DNA of 64,000 nucleotides from Ilyomonas sp964249755 (GCA_964249755.1 CAXUDB010000001.1:62001-126000); one strand, 5' to 3'; positions 24,101 through 33,026 are shown, counted from the first letter of the stretch. Translations and numbers: made by a program. Notes: generated by a model not told the origin, from the sequence alone.

Positions 24101-26249
24101 GACTTATCGCTGGAGCAGCGCTTCGTTTATTTATATAACCAATTCTTCGTTTGGTTACAATCAATCACATTTATACCAACATCTTAATTCGACTACCAGC
24201 CGCATTTACCTTGACAGTGCCAGCCGTTTGTGGAAGTATATTGACCGGCAATCATCACTACAGGTAACCAATTCTATCTATCCTGTAAGCGGTACGCTGG
24301 ACGGAGATTTTGAAGTGCGCGTGAATGAGAACATCATTACGCAGAGCGCATGTTTAGGGCATTCGGTGATCTATAACATCTTCGACCCGGTAACGCTAAA
24401 ACCGCTGATTAATCAAACCATTCCCTCAGTAGTTGATGCTGGTGGCAATCACGGCAGTTTTATGGGAAGTGCGCAATCCTGTGGTCATCTGGGCAATCTT
24501 TATAATTTCGAATTCAGTTATCTTGATACCACCAGCCGCCGCAAAATGCGCGACTTTATGGACTGGATTCCGGCAGGATATATTGTGACGGCACGCATTA
24601 TTTTCGACCAGCCGTATGAGCAAAACCCTTTCGCGGCCGATTATAAAAAAGATCAGCAAACCTATGGCGTTGGCAATAGCTGGTACGATAGATTAGTAGC
24701 AGCCGGCTTTACGCATATTGATTCGTTTTCTTACCCCAGAACCTGGGCATTAATCTACCAGAAAAACACGCCTTCATTTGAAGCCACGCAGGCGTTCAGT
24801 GCTGGCTTGAGTGATAAAATTACAGTGAACCGGACTATCCTTTCGCCGGATAGTTTAGGCTTTATTACGTCGCCCGTATGGGGACCGGCAAAAGCCTGGA
24901 AGTCGGTGAAATGGAGAGGGAAAATATTAGATGCTTCTGCCGGCGACAAGGCAACGGTAGATGTGATTGGCGTAACGGCAAATGGAAGCAAGCAAACGCT
25001 TTATTCACTCTCTTTTGCACAACAGGACTTTGACATCAGCAGTATAGATGTAAAGCAATATCCTTCCATCCAACTGCAGATGCGCAATGCTGATAGTCTT
25101 CATTATACGCCTTATCAATTGCAATACTGGCGCGTATTGTACGATCCTGTGCCGGAAGGTGCATTAAGCGCAACTGTAGCTTATGCATATAAGGATTCGC
25201 TGGCAGTGGGCGAAATTTTGGATGGTAAAATCGGGTTTAAGAATGTAAGTGATGTTGCGTTTGCCGATAGTATAAAAGTAAATGCTGTTGTCTACAACAA
25301 GAGCAATGTGCCAACCGTGATACCTGTAAATCCAAATCCACTGAAGAAGCTGGCACCGGGTGATACGGCAACCATTCACTTTACTATCAACTCTAAAGAT
25401 TACAGTGGCACCAATACATTTTATTTAGACGTGAACCCGAACGGCGACCAGCCCGAGCAAACGCACGACAACAACTTTTTCTACAAAGGCTTAACGGTAA
25501 GCACTGACATCTATAATCCGTTGCTTGATGTAACGTTTGACGGTGTGCATATTTTGAACAACGACATTGTTTCTTCCAAGCCTTACATCACGGTGAAGCT
25601 GACGGATGAATCGAAGTATTTGCTGCTGAACGATACATCATTAATTAATGTACAATTGTTATATCCCGATGGCTCGCTGCACAAATACAATTTCAACAGT
25701 GATACGCTGCGGTTTACGCCGGCAACATCGGGTGGCAACAACGTGGCGACAGTAGAGTTCCTGCCTTATCTGCCCAATGATGGCGAGTATAAATTAATGG
25801 TAAGCGGCAAAGACCGGAACGGCAACAGCGCGGGCAACACGCAATACAGCGTCAGCTTCCAGGTAATTAATAAGCCGATGATTTCAGACTTGTTCAATTA
25901 TCCGAATCCGTTTACCACTTCTACGGCATTTGTGTTTACGGTAACGGGCAGCCAGGTGCCGCAAAACCTGCGTATCCAGATATTGACCATCACAGGAAAG
26001 ATTGTAAAAGAGATAACAAAGGAAGAGTTGAGCGATGTTCATATCGGACGAAACATAACGGAGTATAAATGGGACGGCACTGACCAGTATGGGCAGAAGC
26101 TAGGCAACGGTGTATATCTCTACCGCGTGATTACCAACTTAAACGGCAAATCGCTAGATCATTTCGCTATTAAAGATGTGGATGGAAACAATGTGAATAC
26201 CTCGCAGTACTTTAATAAGGGTTATGGTAAGATGTATTTGATGCGGTGA
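21141..26249 (+). CDS. C25-family cysteine peptidase, PorU2-like type IX secretion sortase
   Basis: ATG 21141 gives 1702 residues with a good signal peptide (KKSTLLLLLISWLGVAKA). A gingipain-type C25 domain covers about 400-780, with the catalytic dyad visible as His640 in YFGHSSST and Cys670 in NASGCDAGDFFG. CARDB-like beta domains follow at about 790-880 and again near 1350-1430. The end (about 1580-1702) is a FlgD-Ig-like domain beginning FNYPNPFTTS and containing YKWDGTDQYGQKLGNGVYLY. PorU enzymes cleave T9SS C-terminal signals and attach cargo to lipopolysaccharide; PorU2 paralogues are common in Chitinophagaceae. The PorV-like gene directly upstream fits. The own C-terminus could be either a fixed domain or a signal. 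Confidence 0.9.
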   Translation: MKKSTLLLLLISWLGVAKAQYNNEWIDFSKTYYKCKVGQTGLCRIGADVLAANGLGTVPAESFQLWHNGRQVAIYTSTPTGILPTGGYIEWWGEINDGSLDDKLYKNPANHLNKTYSLISDTAAYFLTVNTGGANLRYSNEVNDVQNNTLPPDPYFTYTYQSDFRQKINRGKGLYYGQTIYSSTYDVGEFWSSVDIPDNTSDTVVMNSLNVYSAGNGATLSVSAAGNSSGGNNRKLNVSLNNVPYITQSLPAYNSGTFTAGIPLSALTSGTATVTIANQSSDNNAFDYLVAGTVHLTYPHSFNFGGAKQFAFTVAASGNGNYLEITNFNGGSATPVLYDLTNYKRYVASTGTPGVLKFKISGASAGQSISLVLVNEETANITAITSLAKRNFTDYSLAANQGDYLILTNAILLSGDNAVEQYRQYRSSATGGGYNAKIYESDELVDQFAFGIKKHPLGIKNFLQYSRNVFAAKPKFVFIIGRGTTYDAYRSFESSPFANQLNLVPTFGWPASDAILASNTLDPVAATPIGRLSVVRNSEVKDYLQKIKEYEQQQANTTQTIDNKAWMKTVVNVTGANTTSEDIELTGYLNKYGNLLKDTLFGGDLHSFNKTTSGEATPITDAELTTLFNSGISIINYFGHSSSTTLNYNLNDPNTYNNQNKYPFFNASGCDAGDFFGYDTTRFTVLSSIAEKYVLAPERGSIALLGATSFGVGVWIDYYNTGFYRTFSNGGYNQNVGVSMSAGTSNLLSQRTFGDFDSTTKYLHAEQTVLHGDPAIKINSFAKPDYTIEEPGIVINPTVVSVANSTFNIKAYFYNIGKATGDSVQVTIKRQYPDGTIETLVDKRIRAVRYIDSLSLDVPVVASRDKGQNKIIASIDDAARYDELSEVNNTATKTFLIYEDALTPVYPYNYSIVNKGGIKLAASTADPTLPSRQYVMEMDTTTLFNSSFKVSKTVTSLGGLVEFDPGVSFTDSTVYYWRVAPAPAAGETYRWSSASFIYITNSSFGYNQSHLYQHLNSTTSRIYLDSASRLWKYIDRQSSLQVTNSIYPVSGTLDGDFEVRVNENIITQSACLGHSVIYNIFDPVTLKPLINQTIPSVVDAGGNHGSFMGSAQSCGHLGNLYNFEFSYLDTTSRRKMRDFMDWIPAGYIVTARIIFDQPYEQNPFAADYKKDQQTYGVGNSWYDRLVAAGFTHIDSFSYPRTWALIYQKNTPSFEATQAFSAGLSDKITVNRTILSPDSLGFITSPVWGPAKAWKSVKWRGKILDASAGDKATVDVIGVTANGSKQTLYSLSFAQQDFDISSIDVKQYPSIQLQMRNADSLHYTPYQLQYWRVLYDPVPEGALSATVAYAYKDSLAVGEILDGKIGFKNVSDVAFADSIKVNAVVYNKSNVPTVIPVNPNPLKKLAPGDTATIHFTINSKDYSGTNTFYLDVNPNGDQPEQTHDNNFFYKGLTVSTDIYNPLLDVTFDGVHILNNDIVSSKPYITVKLTDESKYLLLNDTSLINVQLLYPDGSLHKYNFNSDTLRFTPATSGGNNVATVEFLPYLPNDGEYKLMVSGKDRNGNSAGNTQYSVSFQVINKPMISDLFNYPNPFTTSTAFVFTVTGSQVPQNLRIQILTITGKIVKEITKEELSDVHIGRNITEYKWDGTDQYGQKLGNGVYLYRVITNLNGKSLDHFAIKDVDGNNVNTSQYFNKGYGKMYLMR

Positions 26250-26306
26250 GAATAGAACACGGACTTCGTGCACAGATAAAGAAGGATTGTATTCTTGAGT
26301 ATAGGC

Positions 26307-26347
26307 AAGTAAAAAGTGCTGAGCAGCTAGCTCAGCACTTTTTACTT
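26307..26347 (+). terminator. Hairpin terminator
   Basis: A perfect 18-bp stem (26307-26324 with 26330-26347, core AGTGCTGAGC) with loop AGCTA and a T-rich 3' arm. It terminates the PorU2-like gene. Confidence 0.92.
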
Positions 26348-26559
26348 AATAAAAAACTAGAGTTAGCACCGGCAACCATTGGCTTCAGCAGGTTCACAAT
26401 ACGGTTGTATTTGCCAGCACCTTAATCAAGCTATCGAATTTAATGACCGAACAGGTGTAAATAAGAGAACTCTAAATGAATAAACTAAGTCTTTTATTAA
26501 GCTAATCTCAGTATCACATGTATCGGCGTAAGCAGAGGAGGTTTGATCCGGATTTTTGT

Positions 26560-26640
26560 CTATGAATCATCACCGTCTTTGGTGCAGGAAGAAAACAAAA
26601 ATATAAAGGCAGTAGCGGACAGAAGTAACGAATTTTTTGA
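26560..26640 (-). pseudogene. Relic of a lipoprotein N-terminus
   Basis: On the minus strand this segment reads KNSLLLSATAFIFLFSSC followed by TKDGDDS and a stop. That is a textbook Bacteroidota lipoprotein signal with lipobox FSSC and the acidic export residues right after it, but the frame stops seven residues later and no good start codon lies just upstream. It is probably the surviving 5' end of a lost lipoprotein gene. The surrounding spacer (26348-26796) holds nothing else I can support. Confidence 0.5.
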
Positions 26641-26796
26641 GTTGACTTTTTTTGAGAAAATGAAGACGAATGGATATACAGTAAAAAGGAAGTTGCGGTT
26701 TTGCAAACATAAAATGCAGGATATAAGTAAGTACGGTTTCAAAAGATACGCTTGTTCATTCTCAATGTTAGGACCGTGCGTGCTTATCTTTAAAAC

Positions 26797-27069
26797 ATGA
26801 AAATCTTAAACGCTGACCTCGTTGCGCTTACTGAAATCAAACTCTATTTTTTAGATCCGCCCACTACATTTAAGCTGGCTCAGTATGCAAGCGAGCGACT
26901 AACAAAAGCGATAGAGATTTTGAAAAAATATCCCTTTGTGGCAACAGATTTTAGGGACAAACTGGAAACTCTGCAGCAGCAAACAAAAGAGTCTTCTCTT
27001 CCGATGCAGGAATTAAAAGAGAGATTAAAGGAAGCCGGAAAAGAGATTGCCGCCATCACAAACAAATAA
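26797..27069 (+). CDS. Small helical protein, function unknown
   Basis: A 90-residue soluble protein with no signal peptide. The predicted content is three amphipathic helices (ADLVALTEIKLYFLDP, TFKLAQYASERLTKAIEILKK in part, and MQELKERLKEAGKEIAAI). I do not recognise a family. It starts with ATG preceded by an A-rich stretch, and a terminator-like hairpin lies 200 bp after the stop, which supports a real transcript. It is flanked by the PorU2-like gene and the converging lon gene. Confidence 0.55.
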   Translation: MKILNADLVALTEIKLYFLDPPTTFKLAQYASERLTKAIEILKKYPFVATDFRDKLETLQQQTKESSLPMQELKERLKEAGKEIAAITNK

Positions 27070-27268
27070 AAGCGACGGCATTATTCCTTTTTTAACAATC
27101 TGCTTTCCCTTTCTGATACAGAAACAAAGACATGGCGCAAGTAAAACGCTCATTATCAGCACTTTTTCTTTTGGCACTTCGCTTGGCTTAATAGCACGTC
27201 CTTTTCATGTGATTCTTTTTTGTTTTACTAAGAACCGCAACTAAAATTACTACTGCTTAACTTGTAAA

Positions 27269-27290
27269 GCCTGTCTTTTTTAAGACGGGC
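27269..27290. terminator. Hairpin terminator next to lon
   Basis: GCCTGTCTT (27269-27277) pairs with AAGACGGGC (27282-27290) with one wobble, followed by TTTTTT. It can end transcripts from the left; the T run in the loop also suits lon from the right. Confidence 0.75.
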
Positions 27291-27344
27291 TTTTTTATTA
27301 AAAATGGTCAACTGTAGTATTGAAATACAATGCAATTGACCGTA

Positions 27345-29747
27345 TCATGCCAGCGCGATGTCCAGCACCTGCTGCATAGTTTTTACATAATGGAAATTGA
27401 CGCCTTTGATAAACTCGCTGTCTATTTCATTCACGTCTTTTTCGTTGAGGTAGCACATAATAATATCCCGGATGCCGGCACGTTTGGCAGCCAATACTTT
27501 CTCTTTGATACCACCTACCGGAAGCACTTGACCACGTAGCGTAATTTCTCCCGTCATAGCGAGATACGACTTTATTTTTTTGCCGGTAAAAGCCGAAGCC
27601 AGCGAGGTAAGCATGGTGATGCCTGCACTTGGCCCGTCTTTCGGCGTAGCACCTTCAGGAATGTGGATATGAATATTCTTTTTAGTAAAGGCATCAGTGC
27701 TGATGTTGTACTTCTTTGCGTTCGACCGCAAATAAGTATAAGCTGTAGTGGCGCTTTCTTTCATCACATTACCGAGGTTGCCGGTTAGTTGTAAATCGCC
27801 TTTCCCCTCGCTTAATGCTGTTTCAATAAACAGGATATCACCACCAACATACGTCCAGGCCAAACCAACAGCAACACCCGGCATGTTAGCCGTTTTATAG
27901 ATCTCGTTGCTGTAGCGCTGTGTGCCTAAAATGTCTTCCACATCGGGCACGGTAAGAGGCGATTTCACTTTGCCATTCACAGCAAAATCTCTTGCTTGGT
28001 TGCGCATGATCTTGGCAAGCTGCCGGTCCAGCTCGCGCACGCCGCTTTCGCGCGTATAACTTTCAATGATCTTCTCCAGAACCTTGTCGCCGATGCGGAG
28101 ATTCACTTTGCCCAGCCCATGCGCTTCTTTTTGTTTAGGCACCAGATGCCGACGCGCAATTTCTACCTTTTCTTCAATGGCATAACCACCAAGATTAATG
28201 ATCTCCAAACGGTCGCGCAACGCGGGCTGAATGTTTTGCAGATCGTTCGCGGTAGCGATAAACAATACTTTACTTAAATCGTATTCAAGTTCGAGGTAAT
28301 TATCGTAGAACGTATTATTCTGTTCAGGATCGAGCACTTCCAGCAAAGCCGAAGACGGATCGCCGCGGAAGTCGTTGCCAATCTTATCTATCTCATCCAG
28401 AATCATCACCGGGTTAGATGATTTTACCTTACGCAGGTTTTGTAAAATTCTGCCTGGCATTGCGCCAATATAGGTTTTGCGGTGACCGCGGATTTCGCTT
28501 TCATCGTGCAAACCACCGAGGCTTAACCTTGCATACTTTCTGCCTAACGCATGAGCCACACTTTTGCCTAAAGACGTTTTGCCAATGCCCGGAGGACCTA
28601 CAAAACAAAGGATCGGGCTTTTAAAATCACCCTTCAATTTCAGCACGGCAAGATATTCGAGGATGCGTTCCTTTATCTTTTTCATGCCATAGTGGTCTTC
28701 ATCCAGTACTTGTTCGGCACGGGCTAAGTCGTAATTGTCGTAGGTATATTCATCCCAAGGCAAATCGAGCAGCAAATCCAGATGATTGTACACAATAGAA
28801 TAGTCAGGCGTGCTTGGGTGCATACGTTCCAGCTTGGCCACATTGGTTTTGAAAGCCTGCTTAGCGGCATCGGGCCACTTCTTGGTTTCGGCCTTCTTCT
28901 TCATCTCCGCCACTTCGCGGTCGTTGCTTTCGCCGCCCAGTTCTTCTTTGATGCTTTTTATCTGCTGCTGCAAAAAATATTCGCGCTGCTGCTTGTCTAT
29001 CTCTGTGCGCGTTTTAGTGGTTACTTTGTTTTTTAGCTCGGCAAACTGAAGCTCGTTTTGTAGCAAACCCACAAGCGTTTCTGCCTGTGTTTTCACATCC
29101 ATAATTTCCAGCAGGCGCTGTTTTTCGGCCAAATCACTGTTCAGGTTACTGCCCACAAAGTTGATGAGAAATGAAGCATTCTCTATGTTGCGAAGAATGA
29201 TGGAAGCTTCAGTAGGCATGTTGGGCGATAGCTGGATGATTTGCGTAGCCAGGTCTTTGATGGTACTGATGTAAGCTTCAAAATCTTTTTCGTCCGGCAC
29301 TTCGCTTTCCGTAAGCAATTGAATCCTGGCTTTAAAATACGGTTCTTCTTCTACAATGCTAATCAACTCAAACCTTCTTTTGCCCTGTATAATCACCGTA
29401 GTGCCGCCATCGGGCATTTTAATGAGCTTCACAATTTTGGCAATGATGCCAATCTTCGCAAGGTCTTCAAAGGCGGGGTCTTCTATATTGGCGTCTTTCT
29501 GCGCCAGCACACCCACCAGCTTGTCAGCTTTATAAGCATCCTGCACCGCCTTAATGCTTTTATCCCGCCCTACAGTAATAGGCAGCACTACGCCGGGAAA
29601 CAGCACGGTATTGCGAAGCGGCAGCAGGGGCAGCACATCAGGCACCACCAGGTCCTTGTCTGCCTCCATATCGTTTTCGTTAATGGGTATGATGGGTAGA
29701 AACTCAGCATCTTCATCGGCGCTGAACCGAAATGTATTATTATCCAT
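27345..29747 (-). CDS. lon: ATP-dependent protease LonA
   Basis: An 800-residue cytosolic protease with the full LonA layout. The N-terminal substrate-recognition domain begins at about 37 (LPLLPLRNTVLFPGVVLPI, in part), followed by a coiled coil (QREYFLQQQIKSIKEELG). The AAA+ module has Walker A GPPGIGKTSLG and Walker B VMILDEIDKIG. The protease domain has catalytic Ser707 in KDGPSAGITM and the lysine of GGIKEKVLAA near 750. It degrades misfolded and some regulatory proteins. It is a single gene; the 291-bp upstream spacer should hold its promoter, but I did not see a heat-shock-type element I could defend. Confidence 0.98.
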   Translation of the reverse strand: MDNNTFRFSADEDAEFLPIIPINENDMEADKDLVVPDVLPLLPLRNTVLFPGVVLPITVGRDKSIKAVQDAYKADKLVGVLAQKDANIEDPAFEDLAKIGIIAKIVKLIKMPDGGTTVIIQGKRRFELISIVEEEPYFKARIQLLTESEVPDEKDFEAYISTIKDLATQIIQLSPNMPTEASIILRNIENASFLINFVGSNLNSDLAEKQRLLEIMDVKTQAETLVGLLQNELQFAELKNKVTTKTRTEIDKQQREYFLQQQIKSIKEELGGESNDREVAEMKKKAETKKWPDAAKQAFKTNVAKLERMHPSTPDYSIVYNHLDLLLDLPWDEYTYDNYDLARAEQVLDEDHYGMKKIKERILEYLAVLKLKGDFKSPILCFVGPPGIGKTSLGKSVAHALGRKYARLSLGGLHDESEIRGHRKTYIGAMPGRILQNLRKVKSSNPVMILDEIDKIGNDFRGDPSSALLEVLDPEQNNTFYDNYLELEYDLSKVLFIATANDLQNIQPALRDRLEIINLGGYAIEEKVEIARRHLVPKQKEAHGLGKVNLRIGDKVLEKIIESYTRESGVRELDRQLAKIMRNQARDFAVNGKVKSPLTVPDVEDILGTQRYSNEIYKTANMPGVAVGLAWTYVGGDILFIETALSEGKGDLQLTGNLGNVMKESATTAYTYLRSNAKKYNISTDAFTKKNIHIHIPEGATPKDGPSAGITMLTSLASAFTGKKIKSYLAMTGEITLRGQVLPVGGIKEKVLAAKRAGIRDIIMCYLNEKDVNEIDSEFIKGVNFHYVKTMQQVLDIALA

Positions 29748-30038
29748 GTTTATTATCGTGGTGTTGTAGTAGTCAATCTGTCATTCCCCGGTATTACTAA
29801 AAGGTTAACGACAGCAGAAACGCTATAAGTCAATCGGAATGCCAAAGGGCGGCAAGATATAGATATTGCACAAATTGGCGGTTTGCAAAGAATGGATAGC
29901 AGTTCAAAATGCTTTAAACGGGGTGGGTATTGGTTGATACCCTTTTCTGAAATAAGAAACCGCTCCTCGGCTACAAAAGGGGTTTTGATAAATAGTATAC
30001 GAAACGTAACCCGGATGCATAAGCAGGAATAAAGTCAC

Positions 30039-30398
30039 TCAGGAAAGTACATTGCTTACAGTGCTCACCAGCGTAGATAAATCAAAAGGTTTAGCTACAT
30101 ATCCTTCCACGTTCAGGCTTTGTGCAATTTCTTTACCATCCCGGCTGGCAGAAAAAATAATGATTGGAATGCTCTGCGTGTCTGGGTTGCTTTTCAACTG
30201 GCGCGCAATGTCTTCGCCGTTCACCAGCGGCATCCATAAATCCACCAGCACCGCATCGGGTTTTTCGGTTAATACCCGTTGTATCATATTTACGCTATGC
30301 AGTTCAGGTATTACATCGAAATTGTGCATACTTAATAAGATAGATACCATATCGAGGATACCCTCGTCGTCGTCACAAACCAATATTTTTTTATTCAT
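30039..30398 (-). CDS. Single-domain response regulator (CheY-like receiver)
   Basis: A 119-residue stand-alone receiver. The acidic pocket is DDDEG (9-13), the phospho-acceptor is Asp53 in AVLVDLWMPLVNG, and the conserved lysine lies in GYVAKPFDLS near residue 103; IIFSAS supplies the Ser/Thr switch position. It has no output domain. The ATG at 30398 overlaps the last 8 bp of the LOV kinase gene, indicating translational coupling, so this is very likely the cognate phosphate receiver for that kinase. The downstream effect would be through protein-protein contact or a phosphorelay. Confidence 0.93.
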   Translation of the reverse strand: MNKKILVCDDDEGILDMVSILLSMHNFDVIPELHSVNMIQRVLTEKPDAVLVDLWMPLVNGEDIARQLKSNPDTQSIPIIIFSASRDGKEIAQSLNVEGYVAKPFDLSTLVSTVSNVLS

Positions 30399-31983
30399 TT
30401 TCTCCGTTTTGTTTAATGGGTAAGGTGAAGCTAAAAGTAGAGCCTTTGCCATATTCGCTCTCCACCCACAGGTACCCTTCGTGTTGTTTAATGATTTGCT
30501 CGCACACATACAAGCCGATGCCGATGCCAGCATAATCTTTCTGCGTTTCCTGCGCGCGGTAAAAGCGCTCGAAAATTCTTTTCTGATCCGTTGGCTTGAT
30601 GCCAACGCCAAAGTCGGTTACCGATACTTTAATGAAATTGTTTACACGGCTTACATATACGTTTATGTCTTTGCTCTGCGGCGAATATTTCGCTGCATTC
30701 TGCAGCAGGTTCACAAATACCTGTTCTATTCTTTCCTTGTCGCCGTAGTACGACAAGTCAACAGCGCGCAGAATATGAATGGTATGGGTTTCGGTGCCCG
30801 TTTGCATGCTTTCTACGCAGCCCCTCACCATTTCATCAAAGTCGAAAAGGGTTTTGTGCAGTTGGATGTGCCCGGCTTGTATGCGTGATACATCCAGCAG
30901 GTCGGTAATCAGGCTGTTCAGCTTTTCCACGTAGAGATTGCTCTTCTGCAGGGTTTCCAGCAGCTTTTCGTTGTTGCCCGTTTTCAGCAGCATTTCAATT
31001 AACTGGTTATAGCCTTTTACAGTGGTGAGCGGTGTGCGCAGCTCGTGGCTGGCGATGCTCAGAAAATCGTCTTTGCGCTTTTCGTTCTCCTTAAACTGCG
31101 TTATATCCTCCATGGCCAGCAGAATGCGGTCTTTAAAGCGGCCTTCCGTTTCTATGCGGCGGGCATTCAGCACCATAAACTTCTTACCGGTACTTTCCAG
31201 GTCGTGCGCCATTTCAAATCCTTCAAACGGGTTGTTCTTCGGTAGCACAATTTCCAGCAGGCTTTTCAGGTCGGGGATATTCCATTTGCCGCCGTCCAGG
31301 TCGAAAAGCGATTTGTTCAGCACCTGCTGCGGCGCCAGCCGGTAGGTTTTGAAGAAAAACTGATTGGCACTAACAACAGTAAAATCTTTATCCAGCACCA
31401 GCAGGCTTTCGCGGACGGTTTCGATGATGCTTTTCAGATAGTCTTCGCTTTCTTTCAGGTAGGCAGTGCGGTCTTCTACCCGCCGTTCCAGCAATTCTTT
31501 TTCGGTATGTAGCTCCGCCTCGGCGTTTTTGCGCGCCGTAATATCGTTTTGTACGCCGATAAAATGCGTTACCTCGCCTTCCTTATTTTTTACCGGCGAC
31601 ATATATAGCTCGTTCCAGAACAGGCTGCCATTCTTTCTATAATTGCGCAGCTCTACCACACATTCTTCTCCTTTCTTTACAGCTTCTGCCAAAACAGACC
31701 TTGCCGCTTGCCCACGATCTTCGCCTTGCAGAAAGCGGCAATTGCGGCCAATAATTTCGTTGTAGGTATATCCGCTGATGCGGGTAAATGCTTCATTAGA
31801 ATAAATAATCGGGTTGTCGGGCTGCCGGTTATCGGTAAGAATGATGCCCGAGCGGGAAGCCTGCAGGGCAAGCATCAGTAATTCATAATCCTGGGCTAAC
31901 GATTCGTGAGAAAGCGGGAATTCGCTTCTATCCATTCCAACGTTTTTGCCAAAACACGCAAATCCTGCACCAATACCCCACAT
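30391..31983 (-). CDS. LOV-domain photoreceptor histidine kinase (LOV-PAS-HisKA-HATPase)
   Basis: A 530-residue soluble sensor kinase; ATG 31935 is an alternative start 16 codons downstream. The first PAS domain (about 36-152) is a LOV domain: GRNCRFLQG (79-87) contains the cysteine that forms the flavin adduct (Cys82), and the flavin-contacting Asn114, Asn124 and Gln145 of NYRKNGSLFWN and IGVQND are all in place. A coiled-coil linker, a second PAS (about 180-297), HisKA with His313 in SIASHELRTPL, and a HATPase domain with N, G1 and G2 boxes (LLQNAAKYS, DFGVGI, GIGIGLYV) follow. It should respond to blue light and pass phosphate to the overlapping CheY-like partner. No transmembrane segment is present. 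Confidence 0.93.
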   Translation of the reverse strand: MWGIGAGFACFGKNVGMDRSEFPLSHESLAQDYELLMLALQASRSGIILTDNRQPDNPIIYSNEAFTRISGYTYNEIIGRNCRFLQGEDRGQAARSVLAEAVKKGEECVVELRNYRKNGSLFWNELYMSPVKNKEGEVTHFIGVQNDITARKNAEAELHTEKELLERRVEDRTAYLKESEDYLKSIIETVRESLLVLDKDFTVVSANQFFFKTYRLAPQQVLNKSLFDLDGGKWNIPDLKSLLEIVLPKNNPFEGFEMAHDLESTGKKFMVLNARRIETEGRFKDRILLAMEDITQFKENEKRKDDFLSIASHELRTPLTTVKGYNQLIEMLLKTGNNEKLLETLQKSNLYVEKLNSLITDLLDVSRIQAGHIQLHKTLFDFDEMVRGCVESMQTGTETHTIHILRAVDLSYYGDKERIEQVFVNLLQNAAKYSPQSKDINVYVSRVNNFIKVSVTDFGVGIKPTDQKRIFERFYRAQETQKDYAGIGIGLYVCEQIIKQHEGYLWVESEYGKGSTFSFTLPIKQNGENE

Positions 31984-32044
31984 AAAAGAAGGCGTAGGTG
32001 TCTATCCTCTTTTTACACCGTTGTTCATTATCTTAAAACAAAAA

Positions 32045-32077
32045 AGGGGTTTGAAACCTTTGCCGCTTCAAACCCCT
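32045..32077. terminator. Hairpin terminator
   Basis: AGGGGTTTGAA (32045-32055) pairs with TTCAAACCCCT (32067-32077). T runs follow on the plus strand and A runs precede it, so it ends the leftward 32103-33026 gene ahead of the LOV kinase gene. Confidence 0.8.
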
Positions 32078-32102
32078 CGGTATTTCTTTTTTTTATCCTT
32101 TC

Positions 32103-33026
32103 TTACACAAACTCCACCGTCCACTCGCCCTTTACATCGGCGCTGGGGTTATACACCATCAGGTAGCGGTTAGAGAGGTCGCCCAGCTCTTCTACCGGCA
32201 CGGTGAGGCTTTGCCCGGCGGGCACTTTTATTACTTTATCGCCGGTGGGCTTTGCATCTTTTTGCGCAGCGAGGTAAAACCATTGCTCCACTGCACTATC
32301 GTTGCCTTTCAGCTTCAGTTTGTCGCCGGCGGCAAAGGTGTGCACAAGAATATTTTTGTAAATGCCGGGCTTGGTGCTGCCGGTATAAATCACCTGCGTG
32401 CCTTCGCGCAGCGCCACCTGGTCGAAGAAATAGCAGATGGCATCGCTGTCGGCCGGGTTGGCTTGTATAATGCCGCCGAGGTTGGCATATTGCCCTACAC
32501 ACATCTCCACCCGCGCCTTTTCTACGGCTTCGCTGGTGAGGGAGGTGTTGCCTATGCTTTGCTTTTGGCTGTCGAACGCTTTCTGCAGATCGTTGTAAAA
32601 GCCGGTTATCTCGGTGTTCGTGTCTTTCAGCTTCGGGTCTTTAGCAGTGGCTTCGCCCAATACCTTCACGGCAGAGAGGATGTCTTCCTGTTTGCCATGC
32701 TGAAACGGCTTTCTGCCGTGTGGCAGCAGTGTTTTGTAAACCGAGGTTTTATCGTCATAGATATTTTGAATGGCAATATCCCACTTGCCAATTTTGGTGC
32801 CGCGCAAAAGCAGCAGCAGGTTGTTGAAATCTATTGTTTGCCCCAGTTGGCTACCCCCTTGCCCCTTCCAGGCGTTGTAGGCAGTCAGCAGGTTGTTGTG
32901 CAAGGGAGTATAACGGTCAATCAGTTCATCATACACAAGGTCGCCGGTTTTGGTTTTTAATCGTTCCAGATGAAAAGTAGAAATGCGGATAGCCAGGCGG
33001 TACGAGCCATCTGTAACCGTAAGCAT
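32103..33026 (-). CDS. Protein of unknown function: helical N-terminal part, beta C-terminal domain
   Basis: A 307-residue protein without signal peptide or membrane segment. Residues 1-200 look like long helices (FHLERLKTKTGDLVYDELID in part, NNLLTAYNAWKG, SEAVEKARVEMCVGQYANLG in part). Residues about 205-307 look like one beta domain (GTQVIYTGSTKPGIYKNILV in part, AAGDKLKLKGN, KVIKVPAGQSLTVPVEEL, YLMVYNPSADVKGEWTVEFV in part). I do not recognise a family. It has a good predicted promoter, and a 21-bp-period array lies directly upstream of that. The gene at 55526-56485 has the same architecture and the same array-promoter-gene order. Confidence 0.8.
   Translation of the reverse strand: MLTVTDGSYRLAIRISTFHLERLKTKTGDLVYDELIDRYTPLHNNLLTAYNAWKGQGGSQLGQTIDFNNLLLLLRGTKIGKWDIAIQNIYDDKTSVYKTLLPHGRKPFQHGKQEDILSAVKVLGEATAKDPKLKDTNTEITGFYNDLQKAFDSQKQSIGNTSLTSEAVEKARVEMCVGQYANLGGIIQANPADSDAICYFFDQVALREGTQVIYTGSTKPGIYKNILVHTFAAGDKLKLKGNDSAVEQWFYLAAQKDAKPTGDKVIKVPAGQSLTVPVEELGDLSNRYLMVYNPSADVKGEWTVEFV

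Noticed and set aside
26543..26800. 85-codon open frame overlapping the start of the 26797-27069 gene
   Set aside because: It lies opposite the lipoprotein relic, has no signal or domain, and ends 1 codon into the better-supported gene.
32211..32960. 249-codon open frame on the plus strand opposite the 32103-33026 gene
   Set aside because: It is fully antisense to a gene with better composition, promoter and terminator, and shows no domain or signal.
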